A stretch of DNA of 64,000 bases from Rotaria sordida. Lineage: Eukaryota > Rotifera > Eurotatoria > Philodinida > Philodinidae. Numbering within the stretch: position 1 is the stretch's first letter; the number at the start of each line of letters is the position of its first letter. The notes beneath the pieces are model-generated. The model worked only from the letters and a program-made list of their open reading frames with translations, was not told the DNA's origin and did not search any database. A program made the translations under genes and the position numbers. The stretch is taken from positions 1 to 64,000 of the forward strand of contig CAJNOL010000910.1 in NCBI GenBank assembly GCA_905250125.1. Reading direction: 5' to 3'. Below, one piece after another: positions 1 through 11,044 of this stretch.

Positions 1-550
1 AATATTATGCTTCGATGAACTCGAAGAAGATTTTCGAGAGAGTGATATTAAAATGAATTCTAAAATTAAATTACATAATGAATTTACAAGGTAAAATTGT
101 AATATCTTAAATCAAATCGTTGTTTTTAATTTTTCATTATAGTGAAAGAATTCGAGTAAATTTAAGTATGGGATCTGAGCCAACCAGAGAAAAAGATATA
201 AATGAAACGATTGAAAATGACCGTGAATTAGTTATTCAAGTGAGAATAATCAGTAAAATGCATGCTTGTTAAAATTCATAGTTTTGCTTATAGGCTTCTG
301 TTGTTCGAATAATGAAAGAACGAAAGTTTTTAAAATATTCATTATTGACGCAAGAAGTTATTGAAAAATTAAGCTTACGTTTCAAACCAAAAATTCCTTT
401 AACTAAGGTAAACTCATCTTTGTGTACTGGAAGAAATGAATGATTTAATAATGCCAGTTAACATTCTAGAAATGTATTGACTTATTAATCGAAAAAGAAT
501 ATCTTCGGCGCGACTCCAATGACAAGCATACAGTACTCTATCTGCCTTAA
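1..550 (+). CDS. CUL1: Cullin-1-like, 3' end (partial)
   Basis: Last part of a cullin, the scaffold of SCF-type ubiquitin ligases; the 5' part lies outside the window. Four exons read through in one frame: 2-90, 143-239, 294-407 and 470-550, each with GT..AG borders, giving about 126 residues and stop TAA at 548-550. Visible landmarks are the neddylation motif VVRIMKERK, whose acceptor lysine codon is 315-317, and the C-terminal winged helix with SLRFKPKIP followed by KKCIDLLIEKEYLRR and the terminal LYLP. The RFKP..P...KKCID.LIEKEYL pattern is closer to CUL1 than to CUL3 or CUL4 as I remember them. In the family this tail carries NEDD8 and contacts RBX1. No substrate adaptor gene is next to it. 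Family is very likely; assignment to CUL1 rather than another cullin is probable. Confidence 0.9.
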
Positions 551-2964
551 AGAACAATCCTTTAGTATTAATCAGGAACTAATTCGTTAACATAAATTAT
601 GAAAATGGACGAATTCATAACTTTGCTTAAGCATACAGCTATTATACTATTTAATAAAACGAATTTATTCATATATATATATCTTGAATATTCTTAAATA
701 CGACATAGCAAAATCTTTATTTTTTTCTTTCTAAATATCAAAAATAGAAATTTTTAAATCAATATCGCTACATGAATCAATTGTAATTAATTAGCTATTG
801 AAAAGGCGTGTAAAATGCATTATAATCAAAATTCAGAGTGTGGGTGTAGGTGTGGATGTGTGGGTGAGTGTGGGTGTGGGGTGTAGGGTGTGGGTGTCGG
901 TGTGGTGGCGGGTGCGGAGTGTGAATGCAGGGTGTGGGTGTCCATGCAAAGATACGGACACCCACCCCCACACAAGCACATCCATACCTACCCACACCCA
1001 CACCCTTTCATAAATAAGTGTTATCTATATGATGACATAATCGATTTTGAATATACTATTTGAAGTAGATGACATCAACAAAGTTATGAAATGTCTTTAA
1101 CAACCAATTTTGTTTTCTTTCGTTCACTATATCGCATCAATTTGTTATTACTTACTATTAATCTCATTTCAATAGAACATACTGATATATTTGAATAACA
1201 TGCGCGGAAGGCCAAAAGTAGTGACTTATCAAAACGAAAACTCTTGAACCTAATCTACCCAGCATTCACGCATAGTCTCTTATTTTGTTTTTCTTAATAT
1301 AATAATAAAAGAAAAAATAAAAAATTTATGCAATCTGAATTTGTTTTAGGATTTTAAGAAAACCAATCAGATAAATTCTGTTTTTTTTCTTGCTAATTGT
1401 AAGTTAGAAACGGCACATTTACATTGAGCATTTCATAGAGTTTAGACAGAGCACAGTTATTCAAAGTAAAGCGAATTAACCATGAAAATAATATACGATA
1501 GAACTCAGAAGTGCCACTCATTCTATAGAATATCGATAAATAAAGAATATTCAACGTAAGATTTACTAGTAGCATGGGTTTGGAATACTTTCAGTGGATT
1601 ATAGTACCAATAGATATGAATCGATAAGTTATTTTGCGAAAAAAAGGATTTCTTACGAAACCTACCCTTTAAAATAACGACGCATCTTAAGTCTTTATCG
1701 TTTTCATCGAGAAAAACGTCTTCGCAAGATAGTGACATATCTTTTATTTTGAGTCAGATAATAGATTAATGTGGAATAAATTAGTCAACCATAGTAAGTC
1801 TTGTCGGTTCAATCTAGAGATTAAAAACACACGAATAAAACAAATTATCATGAGATAAAATAATATATCAGTTTTCTTTTCAAATAAAATAAATTGAGAG
1901 AGTCAAATTAAACAAAATTTGACAAGTAACGACTTTTATCTAGAATCCAAATTTGAATATGTTTTCAAATAAAGATTATAAATACAAATCAATCATTTCT
2001 ATTACAACAGACAAATATAACATTCGATATGTGACTTGAGCTTCGATTACTTTCCATGACTGTGAAATTCGTGAGCGGGAAAAGTTCACGGACGTCAAGA
2101 TAACTATGCTAAGCAAATAATACGAAATAGTTAGCTATGCACTTGATTATGATAGGCATATTTTATCCGTGTTTATTTCATTGGCAAATATATATAATTA
2201 GCAAAATAAACATTATGTTTGGGGTTATTATAATTTAGATTTCTTCTCAGAAAGAATTCTTTCAGAATTTACCTACTCAGCTCTAGCGAAGGGAGATCTT
2301 ACTACTAGTATCATATCATTTACTGAAGGAAAGATGGTACATCGTAGATGCTATCGACTTCAGAAAGTTAAATAGGTGAAAATAAGCAGAACTACGGTGT
2401 TATGATGTAATATCGTGGCGTATACAATCAAATTTGCACATCATTTACACCATATTCCTGTTATAAAACGATCATACAACCAATAAGCACGCCAGTACAT
2501 ATTACAACTCATGACTGTCACCAACTAAAACGGGAGCTACAAGGAAAGTTTTATTTTTTTACCATACCACATATATGCTTTTGAGTATATCTCACGCTAT
2601 ATGCTTGTATTAATATCCTTGTGCATTCACCCTTGTATACTTGCACCTAAACTCATATGACTACAAGTTTTATGAAGTTTGATAGAGTCAGAGTTGAATA
2701 AATCATCGACGTTAACGAGTGTTTTATGTACAAATAGAATAGAAAACACTGCAACTATATTTAAAACCGTTGTTGTGTATAGTCGTGAATGATCGAACGG
2801 AGTTCTCTCAGAATAATCGAGCATTTCATCATCGTGCAATCATTCAGTTTTAATCGTAAAAGGGAGCTATCAAAATAACTCACTGGAATTTTTCATTGTT
2901 ATTTTTATCGAGAATTTGATGAATCATATTTAAAAAGAAAAATTTAAGATTTTATAATTTATTT
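551..2964. other. Intergenic, no gene recognised
   Basis: About 2.4 kb of AT-rich sequence after the cullin stop. Short open frames here have no splice support and resemble nothing I know. The only structured part is the GT-rich/CA-rich palindrome at 836-1005, listed separately. Confidence 0.6.
836..1005. repeat. Long telomere-like palindrome (TGTGGG-type arms)
   Basis: A G-rich arm at 836-941 consists of degenerate TGTGGG/GGTGTG units. After a short centre around 942-956 comes a C-rich arm at 957-1005 with CCCACACC-type units. The G-rich strand points inward from both sides. This is the longest of ten such palindromes in the window. TGTGGG is the bdelloid telomere repeat as I remember it; the link is inference. 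Confidence 0.75.
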
Positions 2965-3102
2965 ATGCTGAGATATTTGCAAAATATTCGATATTTTAAT
3001 CTACAGTACGAAAGAATGCTTTCTGAAATATCAACAACGAATGAAACGAAAAAAATTTCAATACTATTGATGCAATTTGTCGATCTACTTGAAGAATTAT
3101 TA

Positions 3103-3686
3103 GTAAGTAAATATTAAGTGATTCAGCGATATTTTATATAGACTCTTTAGATTTGTTATGATTTAGGAGCAGATATTATTCATATTTTAAATGATTTAAT
3201 AATCTAGAAAAAGTATAAGTAATTGTAGTCGTACGGATATGAAAAGAAATGGTAAATATTTATGTATTCAGCTTTTGACTTGAACTAAAATCTTCTTAAT
3301 TTTTCAGCCTCGATTCATTTCTATTATTGAATATTTTTTACTGAAAATTTTTCTCTATTTCTTGTAATTATTATCTAATCTAAAAGAAAACCGATTTATA
3401 ATTTTTTCTATTAATCACTTGATAATATTATACTTCAACCTGAATCCAACACATTAATATCATTCGATTTAAAATAAAAAACAAATATGCTTATCTATTT
3501 TTTTAATCACAAATAGCTATATTTACTACCTGGACATTTATTTGATTTGTTACATGGGTTATATGAATATCAAATGATATCCATTTATTTTGCGCATAAT
3601 CAATAGTACAGATAATAACAAGCAAAACATATATTTTTTTTCGTCCCTTAATATTCGAATTTCATAAATAGAACAAGTAAGAAAAA
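3103..3686. other. Intergenic, no gene recognised
   Basis: AT-rich sequence upstream of the first tandem copy. An open frame at 2965-3102 followed by a GTAAGT could be a first exon, but nothing links it to the exons downstream. Confidence 0.4.
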
Positions 3687-3934
3687 TCGTGACCTGAACT
3701 TGTTGATAAACCAGTTGATGACGCTATTACAATGATTAAAACGAAAAATTCAAGCAAGAGAAGTTCATAACTATTAATTGAAATTTATAGATGAAATATT
3801 GTCTATTTCTTATAGATTTAAATGTAATCAAATTAGAAGCAGAGTCACCCGTAACACTTGATTTAAGACCTAATTGTGTACGTATATTCTATGATGAATA
3901 TGGCAACATTTCATCGGAATCAACAATCACTTAG
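3687..3934 (+). pseudogene. First tandem copy of small unrecognised gene, probably broken
   Basis: This stretch aligns by eye with the gene at 5048-5292. The first segment (from 3687) gives ELVDKPVDDAITMI against DLICTPIDGAATII in the other copy. After an intron, the second exon at 3816-3934 reads LNVIKLEAESPVTLD.. and ends TAG at 3932-3934. The acceptor (ag followed by AT TTA) and reading phase are the same in both copies. The codon matching Trp of the second copy is TGA here (near 3690), and no in-frame ATG precedes it, so this copy is probably non-functional or uses a different first exon. No family is recognised. Confidence 0.5.
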
Positions 3935-5047
3935 ATAAATAACTTTTTTTTTAATAAAAATAAATATTTAAGTTCGAGAATTTATCTAATATAAATACTT
4001 TAATGTTCTTCCATATTTATCATAGAACAACATGATCAGTATATATAATTTCTCATCTCTTTTCAAATTTTTTGAGTCAATAATAGTTAACACATTGCCA
4101 GTTGTTAATCAAGAACAAAAAAGCATTTGTAAATAATTATTCGACACTATCGTATTCATTATAGACTTCAATTACTTCTAATATATGATATAAATTGTCT
4201 AAGCTGTATTCACAACGAAAAAAAAATGACAAGACAAATTAGAATTACTTTTTATAATCATAATTATTTTAACTTGAAAATCGAAATATATTCATCTGAA
4301 ATGACATTGAACAAAATGCTGAAAATTATCTAGATTTCATGATATATGATAAATAAAACAATTATTGATTCTAGATTATTTATTTCACATTCTAATCTCT
4401 CTGTAGATATACATAATGCATCACAAATTGAGCAAAAAATAAATAAATACTAATGATACAATTTTTTGTAGTTAGAAAAAAATTTCGATTTATGGTTTTA
4501 TCTAAACAGTTGTTAACGAATAAATACATAGATTTTCATTCTTTTACGCATATTAAAAAAAGACAATAAATAATTACGTATTCAATATCTGATTTGAATC
4601 AAAATTTTTCCTATTCATGGTGCTGTTGGTATATATATATCAATGAAAGAACCGTCAGCTACAATTCGAAAACAACATACAATCATTTTTCTTCTTTTCA
4701 TATATGTAAATAATCATTACCTTGATATATTTTTCACTTGTCATAGCATCTATAATGATACTAATTTTGTTTTTTTTAATAAGAAAAAAATCAATCAGAA
4801 GCATATTCGGAGCAGTATTTGTGACATACCCTAAACCGTGAGAAATTTCTAATTTTGTCTTATATACCCTTCCTTTGCAAAAACACCATGACTCCCATTC
4901 AATTTTGAATGGTTCGGAGAATCACTGCGTATATATCATTATAGCTACGTAGTGAGAAAAAGATGTTTTTTTATTGATCATTTATATATAAACACAGTAG
5001 TAAATATAGTCAAAATTACTATTTCATATCATTTATAGTGCGTAAAT

Positions 5048-5292
5048 ATGTCACTTTATCAATCGTGGTCTGATCTGATTTGTACACCAATTGATGGAGC
5101 TGCTACAATAATTCAAAGTCCATGTAAGAAAAAAAAACGAAAGTTTTTTGTTTCAATTTTCAAGTTATAAAATATACATATTTTTTAGATTTAGCAATGA
5201 TTTCAATACCAGACGATACACAGGCAATAATAGATTGTATATATACTTTCGGATCTGTTGTTATTGACGAATATTTCTACGATGTTTTATGA
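5048..5292 (+). CDS. Small two-exon protein of unknown function (59 aa)
   Basis: Exon 1 is 5048-5123 and exon 2 is 5189-5292; the GTAAGA..TTTTTTAG intron joins them in phase to give 59 residues, starting MSLYQSW and ending in an aromatic, acidic tail (IDEYFYDVL). There is no signal peptide, membrane segment or cysteine pattern that I can see. It is the better preserved member of a tandem pair, the other lying about 1.3 kb upstream at 3687-3934. That both the coding text and the intron position are shared is the main evidence that this is or was a gene. It could also be the last two exons of a longer gene. I do not recognise the family. Confidence 0.5.
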
Positions 5293-6658
5293 GTATCAAT
5301 AGAAAATTAAATAAAAAACATTTGAACAAATTTTTTTTTCAATAAGAATAAATATTCAAATCAAAAATTTATTGATTGTAATACACAAAAATGTCCTTTG
5401 TTTTAATCTATAAAATATCAAAGAAAATAAAACATTTTGTATTTTCTATAGTATCTACGTATGACAAGATAAATATGGGCAGTGATCGTATGAACAAGTT
5501 TTCTAGAATTCGTGACACTAAATATGAAATGGAATAGAAACTTTGCACACATTTGTATTCAATCATAGATAACCGTTGGACCAATCGTTTCAGCTCTATC
5601 TTAGTATTTAATTATTCAGCAGAAAGAATTTTGGATACATTCGACAAAAAAAAACGGTAGTGAATATCGGTCTCTATCATTCACGATGATTATAAGTACT
5701 TACTACTTCTTTTCATTTCCGAGAAATTTCTTGTATAATTATTTCATTCTGTTGATAGTACTTGTAAAATAAGTTATTAAATGAAATCTAGAAATTTTGC
5801 TACATGATACTTTCTGATTTAGTTCATTTTAAAGTTGTACTCTTGGTAACTTCTATTGACTAATCTATACTATTGTTTTAATTGATTGAACCATTTGTAG
5901 TACTGAAGTTTATCTCATAGACTATTTTTGTGAGATATGAAATAAAAATTGTGTTGAAATAGAGAACAAGAGTCTTTGATCGTCACGGATTGTAATAGAC
6001 GTAGCGTCAACAGTAATTATATATATATAGAATATTGCTTTATTTAAATAATGAAGTGTGTGGTGTATTCTTACGCTTCTTTGTCATGAATGAACGTCGT
6101 TCCTTTGACGCAAAAAAATACAACGATGAATAGGACAAGGTAAACCACAAAAAAATGACACGAAAAAGTACATATTTGATTATGAAATTACATTAATAGT
6201 TTTATGTCTACAGGAAGGAGAAGAATGAAAAATGAGAGGAAAATTAACGAATATATAAAGAATGATTTTACCAAGGTAAGTACAAGAAAAATAGATTGAT
6301 TTCATAATCACAATAATTCAGTTAGAAACAAAGAAGATAATCAAACAGATAAGATTGATATATTACAGAAACAAAATTATAATTTTTCTTTTGCTTGTTC
6401 CTCATTTCTTTACAATTGCTCGTTTTTCTTTTCTTTTAATTGTAAACGATTATTACAGTATACTCATAAATACATCACAAGTATATTTTATGGTGAGAAG
6501 GATACAACGTCAAGAATTTTTTTACAGAAATATTTTCACAGACAAATAGTCAAGTCCTTTTGATCACAATGTCCATAAAATGGAGTCGATTTTCATTTCA
6601 AAGGCATCTTGGTAGATATCCATATTAAAATATTCGAATAGTAATTGAATCGATCGAT
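5293..6658. other. Intergenic, no firm gene
   Basis: AT-rich, containing a short TA run near 6019-6028. Two short exon-like pieces flanked by GTAA and CTACAG signals lie near 6087-6136 and 6214-6276. The first has an in-frame TAG and neither matches a family with confidence, so no gene is called. Confidence 0.5.
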
Positions 6659-8020
6659 TCAATCGAGACAATCGTAATATTCAGCATTTGTTTGAAATTG
6701 AATTTTGAGTGAACAAAGATTGGGAAAGGATTTTACAAGTGTATTAACAATATTCAACGAATCAATTTGTCTATTTTCCAAGATCAAATGTAACACATTG
6801 GAATAAATAATTGGATGTTTCAACAATTCGAATTTGCTATATAATGTCAGTGTATGAATGTGTTTTGTCGGAAGATATGGAACTATATTGATATTGGTTG
6901 TTTTTAAATGACGAAGTCGACGAAATTCAACATGATCATCATTAGAGAAATTACAATCGTGTAGAACGTTGAGCGTGTGAATGTTTGGAAAATGTTGTGA
7001 TAAATTTGTACATGGTGCATCGATAGTTAGAAATCGAAAATTCGGACAGATACTGATCGTATCATCATTCGCCAACATTGATATGTTAAGTTGTTCGAAT
7101 GACCATGGAATTGTGTAAAAATGTGTATATAGACCATTTGATTTCGATTTGTATGTTAAAAGCCAACGTTTATTTAGTGTCGCAAAAGTCTGAAAAAAGA
7201 AAATTTATGATGACAATATCGTGCTTATGAATGATATTTAGTATTTGAATGATTTTGATCGTCTTCTACAAATTGTTTATTGTTACTAATCCATTATCTT
7301 ACATCGAGTGTGAATTTTTCAAGTTGAATCAAAGGTATAACAATTCCACGTAAATGATTAAATGTAAATAACACTTGTTCATCAGTCGTTATTCGAAATT
7401 CAATCAAATGTAACATAAATTGACGTGCCCAAAATTGTGGTATCGGTGGTGATCGTATACATACGTCAGATTGACATATAGTAACATTAAGCAAGATTAA
7501 ATTAGGCGTCAGATCGTCGAATAATATAAATAGATCATCAATTGTCTGTAGTGTAATAGTCAATTGTTTGAGATATTGTTTGGGACATAGTTGTTTGTCG
7601 AGAGTGATGTCCTCTTTTATATTCAATTCTACTGGGGTGAATGCATCGAAATTACTCCATAATAACAAATCACGAAGTTTTTCAATGTTTCGATAATTAA
7701 TTGACGATTCGTTTTTATTCGATACAGATTCAATGATATGTAAGGATTTTAATAAGTTAAATTTTTCTATATATATGATTCAATACGACACTCATCAAAA
7801 AATGTTTCAATCTGTGTTGTCATCAAAATATTGCTTATTATCAACGTCGATGGTCGAAGAGATCTATTAGTGAATAAATTTATATAAAATAGAAAATCTG
7901 TCTAGGAACATTTGGATAAATCGATTATTCGATGATATTTAGATATGCAAGAAACCATGCGATCATTATAAATAACGATAAATCATGAGAAGAATTTCAT
8001 CAGGTAAATTGCCGAAACAC
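6659..8020 (-). pseudogene. F-box/LRR-like protein of a bdelloid-expanded family, 5' half disrupted
   Basis: Two long exons splice in phase 0: 7303 up to about 8020, then 6659-7189, separated by a 113-bp intron. The 3' part is intact and leucine-repeat-like (YLKQLTITLQTIDDLFILFDDL; WSFEQLNIS; FPNLCSLKI). Near 7965-8015 the translation gives NLPDEILLMIYRYL, the start of an F-box, directly followed by stop codons. Between it and the intact part, a TAG occurs near 7903 and the frame shifts by two bases in a TA run near 7773-7780. F-box proteins present substrates to SCF ligases, and a CUL1-like gene lies 6 kb away, but such proximity means little in this multigene family. The exon-2 part could still be expressed in a shortened form. 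I remember very similar sequences from Rotaria. Confidence 0.75.
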
Positions 8021-9637
8021 ATTAAATGTTGGATTTGACATTTGACTTTTGACTGATATGATTTGCTAGTCTTAATTTAAATAATGTTGATAGACTATAT
8101 TGTTTATTATTCATATACTTACATTTTCCTTAGTCATTGTCTATTTGTCACTTTGTAAATGATAATCATTGTTTAAATTAAATTTGTTCGTGATGAACGA
8201 TTGTTCTGTTGAAATTATGATTTGTTCAATGTAGACTAACAGACATTGTCAGTTCTCTTTCATCGCCAAATACATCTTATGTTAAAGCACATTAACAGAA
8301 AATATAATGTGTTCACAATGCAAAAATGATGTACAAAATAGATTTTGTCAAATCATACATGGTTGGATTGCTTCCATAGTTTGCAACTTCATGTATGGAA
8401 CACTCTCTCTCTATTATTTCTCGGCCTTTGATATATCTTATTGAAAGTTAAACTCTTTTCATGATCTTGTCGTGTGCTGTGTGAGCTGAGTTTTGACATT
8501 GTGATTCTATGTGCTACTACACAATGAATATTTCAAAAGTGAAGAGACAAAAGAAAAGTAGTCTTGAGAAACATATGATTTTCAGTGATCTTTCCTCGTA
8601 CTACCGTATTTGTATCAGTTTTACTCAAAATTAATCACCGTTCATCAATTAAAGGACGATAGTCTATTGTGTAGAATAATGAATATTCAAAATCGAATGG
8701 CTATTTCTGTTCAAATGTACAATTAAAATATAATTCCACTAATCCAAAAGTTTTATCAAGTGCTATAAGATCTGCATTTTTTCTAGAGTACATCTTCAAT
8801 TATAGTAAGACAAGATATTGTTAGAAACACAAGAAGAAGAAATTGGTTAAATCTGAATTGAGCAAATTCCAAGAGTGTTCTGATCACTTGACTCTAAATT
8901 TGCGAATTGAATGTTCTACAGTACATATTATTCCATAGATGGAACATAAATCAGTCTATATTAAGTAGAAATTCGATTTATTATATACTTAAAAGTCGAG
9001 AAGTTCTTGCAAACTAGGTGTGAGTGTCAGGTCTTTATCGAATCAACTCCCGCACCCTCTTCATGCCAATATAGACGAGCGAGAGACATATTATTCTTTT
9101 AATAAAATTTTTTCAATAAAGAAAATTACAAAATGAAGGTAAAATTGATTTGAAAAGATTGTTTTATGATTTCTTAAAGTATTCCATTTCAGTTCGAGGA
9201 AATAAACATGTAACGATATCCAATTATTGAAAAACTTATCGTATTACATTCATAAAATCTTCTTTAAATAGAAATTATTTTTTATTTGTAAACACTACAA
9301 AATTAAGGCAATTATCAGTTGACATAATAGAATAACTCACACTTTCAAATAGTGTAAAACATTTTCCTCGTATAGAATACTTCGTCTTGTCAATCAAGTT
9401 ATGTTGTAACCATTGCACGTGCATATCTCTTCTGTTTCCTCTTTGTCATCGTACAAAGAAAACTATTTACTAATTTTTTTTTTCTTTCGTTCTATCAAGG
9501 ACACTCTTTTTTCCTAGTCGAGGCAATTTTATCGTGTGCTATCTTCGTTGTCTAGTTGTTTTTTCTTTTCCTCTCATCGTTTACTCTTGCACTCTTATTT
9601 TGCCACATTCTATAGATCTAGACACACAGAAATAGAT
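8021..9637. other. Intergenic, no gene recognised
   Basis: AT-rich sequence between divergent genes (F-box relative on minus, arrestin on plus), so it should hold both promoters. Nothing recognisable apart from the telomere-like palindrome at 9015-9058. Confidence 0.6.
9015..9058. repeat. Telomere-like palindrome
   Basis: Left arm TAGGTGTGAGTGTCAGG, right arm CTCCCGCACCCT, separated by about 15 unrelated bases. The G-rich strand points inward from both sides. Intergenic. Confidence 0.6.
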
Positions 9638-11044
9638 ATGGGTAATAGTGCTCCATCATTTTTATTTTCATATAAATTGAACTTTACTCGTGAAACACCA
9701 AATGATTTTTATTTGAGCGGTGAACGAGTTCAAGGTATTGTTCAAATTACTACAAATTATAATGACAATGATTTGACACACAAATATGGTCCATTGTACG
9801 TTGAACTTATTGGTGAATTACATGATTTCAAAACAAATACTCATCAACATTACACAAAAGGTGTTCATGTATTCTTTCGAAGACGAGCACAAGTGATAAA
9901 GTTACCAAATGACAATCAAAAATTGGTTAGATATTTATTTAAAAGAAATTTTTTTGTAGGAAGAAAATCAAGTTCATCGCAGATCCGAATATTTTAATTT
10001 CAAATCGAATCAATAAATTTTTTAATAGCTGTGTACAATAGGTTCGATAAGATTCGAGGATGAAATCATAAAGAGCAGCGATTGTAAAGCTATATTCAAA
10101 GAAAATCAATGGAAAATGAATTTGACTCATAACTTGAATATATCTATCTATCTATCTATCTATCTTGCAAAGTAAGACTTCTGAATACTGCCGTAAATTA
10201 CAAGTTTCTATTTTCTCCTGAATCTTCTCTCTTAATTATTATTATTTTTCTTAAGGAAATCAATCGTCTTCAAAGTTATAGATGGGCATTCGATGGTTCA
10301 TTAGATTCTTTCCTTCCTTCATCATTACCACCTGATGATGAGTGTGATCCATGCATTTGTTATTATGCTCTTGTTCATCTTCGTCATGCTGATTATACGG
10401 ATTTTGCTCGAAAATTTTCTTTTCTCGTCTTTACACGAACACCAAAGCCGGTTGTCACTCGACAATTGCTACAGAATAATATCATTGACACAAGTGTACA
10501 ACATAAAGGTGTAAAATTATACGGTGCTCTTTCAAATAATGGACTTGTTGTACCCGGTCAAACTCTCAGTTTACAAATTGAAATTAACAATCCAATGAAA
10601 GTAACAATCAAATTGATTCGAGCAACACTCAAACAATATCGAATTATAACAGATCAAGAAACTGATTTTATTATTTTTTCTTTTATTTTACCAGGATTTA
10701 AATCAAAAGGATTCAATAGTGAATATCGTCAAAGTACATATGAATTACCAATACCAATGGAAAAATGTCGACTTATGGCGCCAACATCATCTTATAAAAG
10801 TGTTCGATATGAACTTCATATTCAATGTCATTTATATTGTTCATTTAATAATCATTTTACATTAACATTACCGATTATGTGTACTACTGATCATCAACAA
10901 CCATTAAAAATTATGGACGAATTGAAATCTGTACCTGAAATTCTTCGGCGTCTATCGAATAAAAAAGAAGAAAAATCACCACCGAGTTATGAAGATTTCA
11001 TGGCCAGTGAGATTTTACCCAAATATGAAGATATTATTCATTAA
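9638..11044 (+). CDS. Arrestin domain-containing protein (ARRDC-like)
   Basis: Exons 9638-9925 and 10256-11044 join in phase 0 across a 330-bp intron, giving 358 residues. MGNSAPS is the first ATG in frame. The N-terminal arrestin fold is suggested by FYLSGERVQGIVQI and GPLYVELIGELHDFK, and the C-terminal fold by KLYGALSNNGLVVPGQTL, IEINNP and VRYELHIQCHLY. Near the end, PPSY (residues 338-341, codons 10979-10990) is a PPxY motif followed by a second tyrosine in PKYED. In alpha-arrestins, PPxY recruits the WW domains of NEDD4-type ubiquitin ligases to membrane cargo, so an endocytic adaptor role is the natural inference. The length fits short alpha-arrestins. The intron carries a TATC microsatellite. 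I am confident of the family and cannot name the orthologue. Confidence 0.88.
10139..10165. repeat. TATC microsatellite
   Basis: About six to seven TATC units inside the intron of the arrestin-domain gene. Confidence 0.9.

Noticed and set aside
795..1013. Open frames on both strands across the GT-rich palindrome
   Set aside because: They are translations of a simple repeat (His/Thr/Pro or Val/Gly runs) with no gene structure.
2965..3102. 46-codon open frame from ATG to a GTAAGT donor
   Set aside because: Could be a first exon of the gene copy at 3687, but the second copy has no counterpart and no splice chain could be confirmed.
6087..6276. Two exon-like pieces rich in Arg, Lys and Glu, faintly like a G-protein alpha N-terminal helix
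   Set aside because: An in-frame TAG, and the P-loop that should follow is not found; the resemblance is composition only.
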